NCBI GenBank assembly: GCA_021825225.1
Contig: JAKAIH010000009.1
Location: 1-15,283 of the forward strand
Source of the DNA: Pseudomonadota bacterium
GTDB taxonomy: Bacteria; Pseudomonadota; Gammaproteobacteria; Burkholderiales; SG8-39
Direction: 5' to 3'
Length of the DNA: 15,283 bases
Positions 7,035-13,521 of this stretch are shown here, in pieces. Made by a program: the position numbers and the translations under genes. How positions within the stretch are numbered: the first letter of the stretch is position 1; each line of letters opens with the position of its first letter. The notes beneath the pieces are model-generated. The model was not told where the DNA came from, did no database searches, and worked only from the letters and a program-made list of their open reading frames with translations.

Positions 7035-7672
7035 GAACCGACGATCTGGTGACCATGCTGGCGACGGGGGCCGGGGCAGTGCACGCGAACCAGGCCGCGC
7101 GCCGCCATGTGGCGGCGATGGCGTGGGGAGCCTTGGGCGCGACGCTGCTGATGGTCGCCTTGCTCGGCCCGCGCCATGACCTGGCGCAGGCAGCGCTGCT
7201 GCCGATGTTCTGGGTGAAGCTTGTGTTTGCCGCTTGCCTCGCCGCGGCCAGCCTGGCTGCGGCTTTGCGCCTTTCACGTCCCGGCCAGCGGCTGGGCTGG
7301 GTACCGGGCGCACTGGCCGCGCCGGTGCTCGCAATGTGGCTGCTCGCGGCAATCGTGCTGGCGCGAGCCGACGCAGCACAGCGCGCAATCCTGTTCTTCG
7401 GCGATACCTGGGACGTGTGCCCCTTCCTGATCGCGACCTTGTCCGCGCCGGGCTTCATTGCGGCGATGCGGGCGATGCGCGAACTTGCGCCTACGCGCCT
7501 GCGCCTGGCCGGCGCGGCCGCGGGGCTGTTGGCCGGCGCAGTGGGCACGCTGGTGTATTGCCTGCACTGCCCCGAAATGGGGGCGCCTTTCATCGCCTTC
7601 TGGTATCTGCTCGGCATGCTGATCCCCGCCGGCGTCGGCGCCCTGCTCGGGCCGCGCCTGCTGCGCTGGTAG
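7031..7672 (+). CDS. nrsF: NrsF-family (DUF1109) membrane anti-sigma factor
   Basis: The protein has 213 residues and about six transmembrane helices, preceded by a short cytoplasmic N-terminus ([18 protein letters not shown]) that typically contacts the sigma factor. Two conserved cysteines stand out: C130 in WDVCPF, and C180 in VYCLHCPE together with C177. Their positions agree with the pair (131 and 181) reported as important in Caulobacter NrsF. NrsF holds SigF at the inner membrane and releases it under heavy-metal or chlorine oxidant stress in studied species. The start overlaps the sigF stop as ATGA, with GAGG six bases upstream, so production is coupled. The inducing signal here is inferred, not shown. 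Confidence 0.92.
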   Translation: MRTDDLVTMLATGAGAVHANQAARRHVAAMAWGALGATLLMVALLGPRHDLAQAALLPMFWVKLVFAACLAAASLAAALRLSRPGQRLGWVPGALAAPVLAMWLLAAIVLARADAAQRAILFFGDTWDVCPFLIATLSAPGFIAAMRAMRELAPTRLRLAGAAAGLLAGAVGTLVYCLHCPEMGAPFIAFWYLLGMLIPAGVGALLGPRLLRW

Positions 7673-7783
7673 CGCCCGCCGCGCTTGCACACTGAACACC
7701 GCGCGAAAGCGAAGTTCCGTTGCACGGCGCAGGCAATCGCGATTCCGGGTTAAACTTGTGCCACCCTGTCTCCGGGAGTCCGG

Positions 7784-8980
7784 ATGCGCTGGCGCATCAC
7801 CTCGCTGCTGCTGAACCTCGCTCACGCGATCGACCATCTGATGCTGCTGGTGTTCGCGACCGCGGTGTCGGCCATCGCGCACGACTTCGGTGTCGGGCGC
7901 TGGGAAGACCTGATGCCCTACACCACCGGCGCCTTCCTCATGTTCGGCATCGGCTCCTTTCCCGCCGGGCGCCTCGGCGACCTGTGGGGACGGCGCGCAA
8001 TGATGCTCGTATTTTTCTTCGGCATGGGCGCCTCCGCCGTGCTGATCGCTCTTACCCGCACCGCCTGGCAACTGGCTTTGGCCTTGGGCCTGATGGGCGC
8101 ATTTTCGTCGATCTATCATCCGGTGGGGATCCCCATGCTGCTGCGGCATGCGCGCAAGCCGGGCATCACCATCGGCTTCAACGGCATGGCCGGCAACCTG
8201 GGTATTGCCGCAGCGGCCATATCGACGGGCTTCCTGGTTCAGTACGCGGACTGGAGGATGGCCTTCATCGTGCCCGGGCTCATCTCGATCGCCTGCGGCC
8301 TGCTGTTCATGAGAATCGCGCCGGCCGAGCAGGGCGCGCCGGGAAAGCAGACGGCAAGGCAGATCGAGCTTGCGCCGGCAACACGCAACCGGGTTTTCCT
8401 GGTGATGACCATGCTCGCGATCACCACCAGCATTCTGTTCAATTTCACCACCAACGGCAACGGTGAACTGCTCAAAGCCAGGTTGCCGATTCTGGTGCAG
8501 CAGCCGGCCCTGCTGGGGACGCTGCTCGCGGTGGTTTATGCGCTGTCTTCGGTGTCGCAGCTGGCCGTAGGGCGCCTGATCGATCGCTATCCGATACGCA
8601 ACGTCATGCTCGGCATCGTCGCCTGCCAGGGCCCGGTTTTCCTGCTCGCCGCGTTCAGCCAGGGATGGACGCTGTACGTAACCATGATCGCGTTCATGAT
8701 GCTGGTTTTTGGTTCCATCCCGTTTACCGACGCGATCATCGCGCGCTTCGTCGATGACAGCATACGCTCCCGCGTAAGCGGCATGCGCCTGGCCGTTTCC
8801 TTCGGCGTGAGCTCGATGGCTGTCTGGGCGCTCGGGCCCGCGGTCAAGGCGGCCGGTTTCGGCTTTGCCCTGCTGGCGCTGGCAGCCGTGGCCGCAGGCT
8901 CGCTCCTGATCACCTGGCAGTTGCCCGACGAACAGAGTATCCGCCGGGCCTCCGAGGCCCCCAGCCCGCAGGCTGCCTGA
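7784..8980 (+). CDS. Major facilitator superfamily transporter
   Basis: The 398-residue protein has about 12 predicted transmembrane helices, the standard MFS size. The loop between helices 2 and 3 carries AGRLGDLWGRRAMML, the classic G-x-L-x-D-x-x-G-R-R motif (about residues 60-75). A degenerate second copy, VGRLIDRYPIRNVML, appears in the second half. The ATG has GGGAG five bases upstream. The gene starts 111 bases after nrsF in the same direction, but no SigF-type motif precedes it, so it is probably separate from that operon. The substrate cannot be read from the sequence. Its sequence style (early HAIDHLMLLVFATAV, then IYHPVGIPMLLRHARKPG) resembles fosmidomycin-resistance-like MFS proteins, which is a weak hint only. 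Confidence 0.9.
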   Translation: MRWRITSLLLNLAHAIDHLMLLVFATAVSAIAHDFGVGRWEDLMPYTTGAFLMFGIGSFPAGRLGDLWGRRAMMLVFFFGMGASAVLIALTRTAWQLALALGLMGAFSSIYHPVGIPMLLRHARKPGITIGFNGMAGNLGIAAAAISTGFLVQYADWRMAFIVPGLISIACGLLFMRIAPAEQGAPGKQTARQIELAPATRNRVFLVMTMLAITTSILFNFTTNGNGELLKARLPILVQQPALLGTLLAVVYALSSVSQLAVGRLIDRYPIRNVMLGIVACQGPVFLLAAFSQGWTLYVTMIAFMMLVFGSIPFTDAIIARFVDDSIRSRVSGMRLAVSFGVSSMAVWALGPAVKAAGFGFALLALAAVAAGSLLITWQLPDEQSIRRASEAPSPQAA

Positions 8981-9021
8981 ACGGCGATTCAATCCACGCG
9001 GTCCGCCGCCTCCCCTCGCCG

Positions 9022-9040
9022 GCGGCTGCCGCGCAGCCGC
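9022..9040 (+). terminator. Stem-loop after the MFS gene, possible terminator
   Basis: A perfect 7-bp stem (GCGGCTG/CAGCCGC) with a 5-base loop begins about 40 bases after the transporter stop. No T-run follows, so it is either a weak terminator or an mRNA-end-protecting hairpin. Confidence 0.3.
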
Positions 9041-9072
9041 AATGAAGCAACTCTGACATTTATCAATATGGC

Positions 9073-9366
9073 ATGCCAAAGCGGGATCAAAGTTCGAAAA
9101 CATTTCGCGAGGTGTTTCAGACAGTGTTCCAGATTGCCCCGGCAATACTCAAGCAAGCCAGCAAGTGCAGACACGACTTTTCCTGTCTCCAGACCGGCCG
9201 CTGCGGCGACAATCCGATGTGCGTCGTGGAAACGGCGCACGGGGAGAATGTCCTGTGCGTAAGCGGCGCGGATTGGCCGCAGTGTTCATACCACCTGGAT
9301 TTCGGCGGAGCCCGGTTTTGCGTCTGCCCGGTGCGTAGTGCAATTCACCGGCAACAGTCGGCCTGA
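9073..9366 (+). CDS. Small cysteine-rich protein of unknown function
   Basis: The 97-residue protein has eight cysteines between residues 32 and 85. The first four (C32, C38, C44, C50) are spaced by exactly six residues. C62, C71, C83 and C85 follow in NVLC, PQCSYHLDFGGARFC and CVCPVRSAIH. The pattern suggests metal or iron-sulfur binding, or a disulfide-rich fold; no signal peptide is visible, which favours a cytoplasmic metal site. Uncharacterised proteins with GRCGD-x-x-MC and a C-terminal C-x-CPV occur in several proteobacteria as far as I recall, so the frame looks real. The ATG at 9073 lacks a convincing Shine-Dalgarno sequence, so the start may differ. I do not recognise a function. 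Confidence 0.7.
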   Translation: MPKRDQSSKTFREVFQTVFQIAPAILKQASKCRHDFSCLQTGRCGDNPMCVVETAHGENVLCVSGADWPQCSYHLDFGGARFCVCPVRSAIHRQQSA

Positions 9367-9598
9367 GCACGGATCACGCCGCTCCCGCGCCTGGTGCCGG
9401 TCGTTTCGCCTGCTCATCCCCGCTCGAACGCGTTGCAGGCGGTGCTGGCGGTTCGCCGCGAGCCGGACGTTCATCGTCGGCGTCGGCGCGGTATCGTGCC
9501 GTCAGCGCCCGGGCGGGCTGCGCCGGCGGCGGCCTGCCCCGGCGTGCAGTAGAATGAGTCCGCGAGCAATAAGCGAGCGATAAAGAGGAGCAGCGCAA

Positions 9599-9916
9599 AT
9601 GCGAGGGACGGTCATCGTATCGTTTGCCCGGGGTCGCGACTACGAGTTGAGAATCACAGCGGGAGACGCACCACTGCCGGCGGCGCAGGAAGGCGAACTG
9701 TGGTTGGCGCAGCAGTTCGATGAATTGGGCTGCACCCCGAGGAGCCTGGTCGGAAAAGTCCTGGTCCTCGACAAGGTTCTCGAAGTGGCGCGCGAAGCGG
9801 GCGAGAAACGCTTCGCCGGCGACATCGCCTGGGCCGAGAAATATGCCCGCGCCGTACTCGCCACGCTCCAGCGCAATAGCGTGCGCGTCGACATCGCGGA
9901 GAACACCGTAGCCTAG
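9599..9916 (+). CDS. Conserved-looking small protein of unknown function
   Basis: The 105-residue, apparently soluble protein begins MRGTVIVSFARGRDYELRITAGD and ends RNSVRVDIAENTVA. An excellent Shine-Dalgarno GAGGAG lies eight bases before the ATG, which supports a real gene. A TAGAAT box at 9550-9555 could be its -10 element, but there is no clear -35. The residue mix (acidic and basic helices such as KVLEVAREAGEKRFAGDIAWAEKYARAVLATL) suggests an alpha/beta fold without catalytic landmarks that I recognise. It converges with the cyclic-nucleotide-domain gene, whose stop is 42 bases away. The 232 bases before it (9367-9598) hold only GC-rich sequence in which I see no gene. Confidence 0.75.
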   Translation: MRGTVIVSFARGRDYELRITAGDAPLPAAQEGELWLAQQFDELGCTPRSLVGKVLVLDKVLEVAREAGEKRFAGDIAWAEKYARAVLATLQRNSVRVDIAENTVA

Positions 9917-9958
9917 GCAGCGCGTCCGCCGCGCGGATTCATCCCGCCGCCGCGGTAC

Positions 9959-10864
9959 TCAAGACTGCAGCTGCGCCACCTGCTGCGCCAGCTGCTGCAT
10001 GCGCGCCGCGATCGATTTCAGCAGCGACGCGCCGAAGGCAGGCTTGACCTTGACCAGGTTGAGGAAGTCGGTGCGATTGATGGCGAGCAGTTTGCATTCG
10101 GCCTCGGCGGTAGCCGAGGCCGCGCGGGCGGAGCGATCGACCAGCGCCATCTCGCCGAACATGCCGCCGGGTCCGACGCGCTCGACCACGTTGTCGCCCA
10201 CCGAGATCGCGACGTGGCCTTCCACCACGACATACATGAACGCGCCGACCGCCCCCGCGCTCATGATGACCTTGCCCGCCGGGAACGTGGCGAGCTCCTG
10301 GGTGGCGAGCTCATGCTGCAAACCGGCCAGGGTCTTGCGGTCGAGAATATCGCTGCGCTCGGCGGGAACGACCGCCGGCCGGGCCGTGCCCAGTTTGACG
10401 ATGCTCTGGCGCAGACGCTGCACCATGGTACTCATCAGCATCAGCGCGAATTCGGGTTTCTTTTCCAGCGCCGCGTGAAACTGCTTTTCATCCTGCGACA
10501 GCACGCGGCAGTTGATCTTCGCCATCGCGGTCGCGCTGCGCGGCAGACCGGCGATCACCGCCAGCTCGCCGAACACGTCGCCAGGCTTGACCACTCCGAA
10601 GAACTTGTTGTGTATCATCAACCCGATTTCGCCTTCGAGCAGCAGGTACATTCTCGCGCCTTTGGAAAACAAGCCGCCCGCTTTCTCGCCTTCGGAGAAG
10701 ATGGGCTTGCCGGCGGGTTTTTCTTCCAGCGTTCCGGCCGAGCGGAAGAATTCCAGTGCCAGCGCCGGCTGATACAGCGGGCTTTGCGCGGCGACCTGCG
10801 CTGCAGCGCGCGCAAGCGCTTCGGGGCGGGGCGTGGGCTTGGCCGAAAAATCGAGATCTTCCAT
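9959..10864 (-). CDS. Tandem cyclic-nucleotide-binding-domain protein
   Basis: The protein has 301 residues and two cNMP-binding (Crp-like beta-barrel) domains, about 45-150 and 180-295, joined by a linker. The first phosphate-binding cassette is GDVFGELAVIAGLPRSATAMA, with E100 and R109 in the places that bind the cyclic nucleotide. The second is GGMFGEMALVDRSARAASATA, with E238 and R247. No helix-turn-helix, kinase, channel or cyclase domain follows, so it is a stand-alone sensor. It may act through a protein partner, or it may have lost ligand binding. I chose the ATG at 10864; the frame is open far upstream only because it shadows the divergent oxidoreductase gene. No Shine-Dalgarno is obvious, and the 138-base divergent gap is unusually AT-rich near this start. 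Confidence 0.85.
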   Translation of the reverse strand: MEDLDFSAKPTPRPEALARAAAQVAAQSPLYQPALALEFFRSAGTLEEKPAGKPIFSEGEKAGGLFSKGARMYLLLEGEIGLMIHNKFFGVVKPGDVFGELAVIAGLPRSATAMAKINCRVLSQDEKQFHAALEKKPEFALMLMSTMVQRLRQSIVKLGTARPAVVPAERSDILDRKTLAGLQHELATQELATFPAGKVIMSAGAVGAFMYVVVEGHVAISVGDNVVERVGPGGMFGEMALVDRSARAASATAEAECKLLAINRTDFLNLVKVKPAFGASLLKSIAARMQQLAQQVAQLQS

Positions 10865-11002
10865 GGATTCGAATATTTTAATCCTTAATTCGGGCGTGGG
10901 CGACGCATTGCGCCCGCCCTGCGGTCGCATCGAACAAGCCCGGCGCGAGCAGATAGAATGGCTTAGGGGCGCACAGATCCCTTTCGCAATCCGGAGGCCC
11001 GC

Positions 11003-12472
11003 TTGTTTCAGATTTCGCAATCGCAACTGACCCTCCCCGAGCAGTCGCTGCCGATCGCCGCGCGTGTCGACGTGCTGGTCTGCGGCGGCGGAGTCGCCGG
11101 CATCGCGGCCGCGGTGACGGCGGCGCGCGCCGGGGCGAAGACGCTGCTGATCGAGCGTGCCGGATTCCTCGGCGGCACCGCAACCGGCTCGGCCATGGGG
11201 CTCATCGTGGTTCCGGCGAGTGCGCTCAGCGGATTTCCACGCGAGTTCTTCACCCGCCTCGCGGGCGAGCAGGGCGCAGGCCTGGGCGAGGTCGTGCCCT
11301 GGGACATCGAAGCCTACAAGCTGACGGCGATGGACATGCTGCTCGAATCCGGAGCGGATGTGCTGCTCTATACCGTGGTGTCGCAGCCGCTGGTGCGGGA
11401 ACGGCGCATCGAGGGCATCATCGTCGACAACAAGTCGGGCCGCCAGGCCATCCTGGCCAAGGTCGTGATCGACACCACCGGCGATGGCGACGTCGCGGCG
11501 CGTGCCGGCCTCGACTTCGTCAAGGGACGCGAACAGGACGGCGCCATGCGTCCGGCCACAGTCATGGGCCGCATCGGCAACGTCGACCTGCGCCGCTTCA
11601 AGGCTTACATCGACGCCCATCCCGAGGATTTTTCGCGCGACGACGGACGGCGCGTGGTCGATCTCGAGCAGGGCATAGTCCGCATCGATGGATTCTTTTC
11701 CATCGTAGAGAAAGCCAAGCGCACAGGCCTGATGAGCGCGGCCACGCCAGTGAATTACCTGCGCTTCAGCGGCGTGAACCTGCCTGAGCACGCCGACCGC
11801 GCGCTGCTCATCTGCAACAGCACGCGCGTCTACGGCATCGACGGCACCGACGCAGCCGACATCACCCGCGCGGAGATCGAAGGGCGCAAACAGCTGCGCG
11901 ACATCCTGCGGGCCTGCCGCGAACTGCTGCCCGGATTCGAGCACTGCTTCCTCGTCGACACCTCGGCCTATCTCGGCATCCGCGAAACCCGGCGCATCAA
12001 AGGCCGCTACACGCTGAGCTACGCCGATGTCGCCGCGGGCAGACGTTTCGCGGACTCGGTGGCGGTCATGACCTCGGTGGACTACGGAACCGCGGAGGTC
12101 CACGGCCCGGACCATGGCCACGAGGGCTCGGCCGGCGACGAATGGGCGCGCAAGCTCGCGCTCAAGCTGATGCGCTTCGAGTTCCCGCTCGCCTGCATGC
12201 TGCCCGAAAATTTCTCCAACCTGGTCATTGCCGGTCGCTGCGCTTCGGTCAGCCACGAGGTCGACAAGTTCTCGCGCAATATGGCGCCGACCGGCCTGAT
12301 GGGACAGGCGGCGGGTGCATTTGCCGCGACCATGGCAGGCGATCCCGGCGTCGACTGGAACCATCCGCCGCTGGCTGCGGTGCGCGCCAGACTCGAGCGG
12401 GAGGGCGTTCAGGTGAGCCTGCCGCCGGGTGCGCCGCATCGTGCGATCGACAAGGAAAGCGCCCTAGATTGA
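11003..12472 (+). CDS. FAD-dependent oxidoreductase (FAD_oxidored family)
   Basis: The 489-residue protein opens with an FAD Rossmann motif, VDVLVCGGGVAGIAAAVTAARAG (about 22-45), then IERAGFLGGTATGS. It also has the VVIDTTGDGDVAARAG block (about 154-169) and the signature GIRETRRIKGRYTLSYADV near residue 325, typical of the PF12831-type oxidoreductases. Substrates in this family are mostly unknown; members sit in sugar and aromatic catabolic clusters. The start is TTG at 11003, with a strong GGAGG five bases upstream and no better ATG, so a non-ATG start seems real. It is followed after 78 bases by oxyR in the same direction and diverges from the cyclic-nucleotide-domain gene, but no shared function is evident. 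Confidence 0.88.
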   Translation: MFQISQSQLTLPEQSLPIAARVDVLVCGGGVAGIAAAVTAARAGAKTLLIERAGFLGGTATGSAMGLIVVPASALSGFPREFFTRLAGEQGAGLGEVVPWDIEAYKLTAMDMLLESGADVLLYTVVSQPLVRERRIEGIIVDNKSGRQAILAKVVIDTTGDGDVAARAGLDFVKGREQDGAMRPATVMGRIGNVDLRRFKAYIDAHPEDFSRDDGRRVVDLEQGIVRIDGFFSIVEKAKRTGLMSAATPVNYLRFSGVNLPEHADRALLICNSTRVYGIDGTDAADITRAEIEGRKQLRDILRACRELLPGFEHCFLVDTSAYLGIRETRRIKGRYTLSYADVAAGRRFADSVAVMTSVDYGTAEVHGPDHGHEGSAGDEWARKLALKLMRFEFPLACMLPENFSNLVIAGRCASVSHEVDKFSRNMAPTGLMGQAAGAFAATMAGDPGVDWNHPPLAAVRARLEREGVQVSLPPGAPHRAIDKESALD

Positions 12473-12481
12473 ATCGGAGCG

Positions 12482-12506
12482 AAGCGAGCTTGGTGAGCGC
12501 TTGCTT
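12482..12506 (+). other. Imperfect hairpin between the FAD oxidoreductase gene and oxyR
   Basis: AAGCGAGC and GCTTGCTT form an 8-bp stem with one G-T pair around a 9-base loop, 10 bases after the oxidoreductase stop. It could be a weak terminator or a protein-binding inverted repeat upstream of the oxyR -10 box. There is no T-run. Confidence 0.25.
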
Positions 12507-12531
12507 ACGCGTCACTCCAGTGTTTGGTTGT

Positions 12532-12537
12532 TATAAT
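12532..12537 (+). promoter_or_regulatory. Candidate -10 box of the oxyR promoter
   Basis: This is a perfect TATAAT 13 bases before the oxyR ATG, giving a predicted leader of only about 7 bases. No good -35 is found at 16-18 bases. A nearly leaderless transcript would explain the lack of a strong Shine-Dalgarno sequence. Confidence 0.5.
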
Positions 12538-12550
12538 CGAGCGAACCGAT

Positions 12551-13495
12551 ATGGCGGCCCTACCCTCCCTGCGTCAGCTCAGCTACCTCGTCGCGCTGGC
12601 GCGGCATCTCAATTTCACGCGCGCGGCCGCCGCCTGCTTCGTCACCCAATCGACGCTCAGCGCCGGGCTGAAGGAGCTGGAGGCGACACTGGGCGCGAGC
12701 CTGGTGGAGCGCGACCGTCAAAGCGTGCTGATGACCCCGCTCGGCCTGGAGGTGGTGGCGCGCGCGCGCGCGCTGCTCGCCGCGGCCGAGGACCTCGCCC
12801 AGCTCGCCGCGGCCTCTGCAGGGCCGATGACCGGGACGTTGCGTCTGGGTGCCATTCCGACAGTCGCGCCATTTCTGCTGCCGCGCATCCTTCCAGGGCT
12901 GCGCGCCAAATATCCGAAGCTGAAGCTTTTGCTGCGCGAAGACGTCAGCGCCAATCTGCTGCAGCGCCTGATGGATGGACAGCTCGATTTCGCGCTGCTG
13001 GCGCTGCCCTTCGACACCGGCGATATGCAGGTACGGCCGCTGTTCGACGACGAGTTCTGGCTGGTCGGGCGCGAGGACGACCCCGCGCTCAAGGCCAGGC
13101 GCGCAAGCGTCAGCGCGCCGGTGGCGGAGCGGCTGGTGCTGCTCGAAGAAGGCCATTGCCTGCGCCAGCATACCCTCGCCGCCTGTCCGCGCAGCGAGGC
13201 GTCCAATCGCTCCGGCGTGGAAGCGACCAGCCTGCTGACGCTGGTGCAGATGGTTGAGTCGGGCATCGGCCTCGCGCTGGTGCCGGAAATCGCGCTCGGC
13301 AGCGGCCTGCTCAATGGCACCAGGCTGGTGGCGCGGCCGCTGACGCCGCCCGCGCCCAGGCGCAGTATCGTGCTGCTGGCGCGGCGCTCCAGCGCAAGAC
13401 AGGCGGAACTCGCGGCGCTGGGCGATTTCATCGAGGCCGCGCGCAAACGCGAGCATTACTCCGTTACTACTTCCAGGGGACGGCGCCGGGTCTGA
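12551..13495 (+). CDS. oxyR: OxyR-type LysR-family peroxide sensor
   Basis: The protein has 314 residues. An N-terminal LysR helix-turn-helix (about 8-65, LRQLSYLVALARHLNFTRAAAACFVTQSTLSAGLKELE) is followed by a substrate-binding-like sensor domain (about 95-300). The key cysteines of OxyR are present: C203 in EEGHCLRQHTLAAC and C212 nine residues later, matching C199 and C208 of E. coli, which form the peroxide-induced disulfide. The following ATSLLTLVQMVESGIGLALVPEIA block is also OxyR-like. It should sense hydrogen peroxide in the cytoplasm and activate detoxification genes. No catalase, AhpC or other classic target adjoins it. I chose the ATG at 12551 because the TATAAT box lies inside the longer open frame from 12524. 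Confidence 0.9.
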   Translation: MAALPSLRQLSYLVALARHLNFTRAAAACFVTQSTLSAGLKELEATLGASLVERDRQSVLMTPLGLEVVARARALLAAAEDLAQLAAASAGPMTGTLRLGAIPTVAPFLLPRILPGLRAKYPKLKLLLREDVSANLLQRLMDGQLDFALLALPFDTGDMQVRPLFDDEFWLVGREDDPALKARRASVSAPVAERLVLLEEGHCLRQHTLAACPRSEASNRSGVEATSLLTLVQMVESGIGLALVPEIALGSGLLNGTRLVARPLTPPAPRRSIVLLARRSSARQAELAALGDFIEAARKREHYSVTTSRGRRRV

Positions 13496-13521
13496 ACCGG
13501 GCGAGGCGTCACGCTGTGCTG

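Noticed and set aside
7720..7756. TTGCAC and TAAACT before the MFS gene as a sigma-70 promoter
   Set aside because: The spacing is 25 bases, too long for a sigma-70 promoter.
7274..9145. A 623-residue minus-strand open frame across the MFS gene
   Set aside because: Its composition (rich in Gln, His, Arg and Gly) is typical of the antisense of a GC-rich transmembrane gene, and it overlaps the well-supported MFS transporter.
9925..9937. TCCGC-CGC-GCGGA hairpin between two convergent genes as a bidirectional terminator
   Set aside because: The stem is only 5 bp with a 3-base loop and no T-run on either side, which is common by chance at this GC content.
10931..10959. CGAACA and TAGAAT as a promoter of the FAD oxidoreductase gene
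   Set aside because: The -35 match is poor. TAGAAT alone, at a plausible distance, is too little evidence.
10865..12439. Very long minus-strand open frame extending the cyclic-nucleotide protein to 826 residues
   Set aside because: It is the antisense shadow of the FAD oxidoreductase, low in domain-like sequence; the true start is at 10864.
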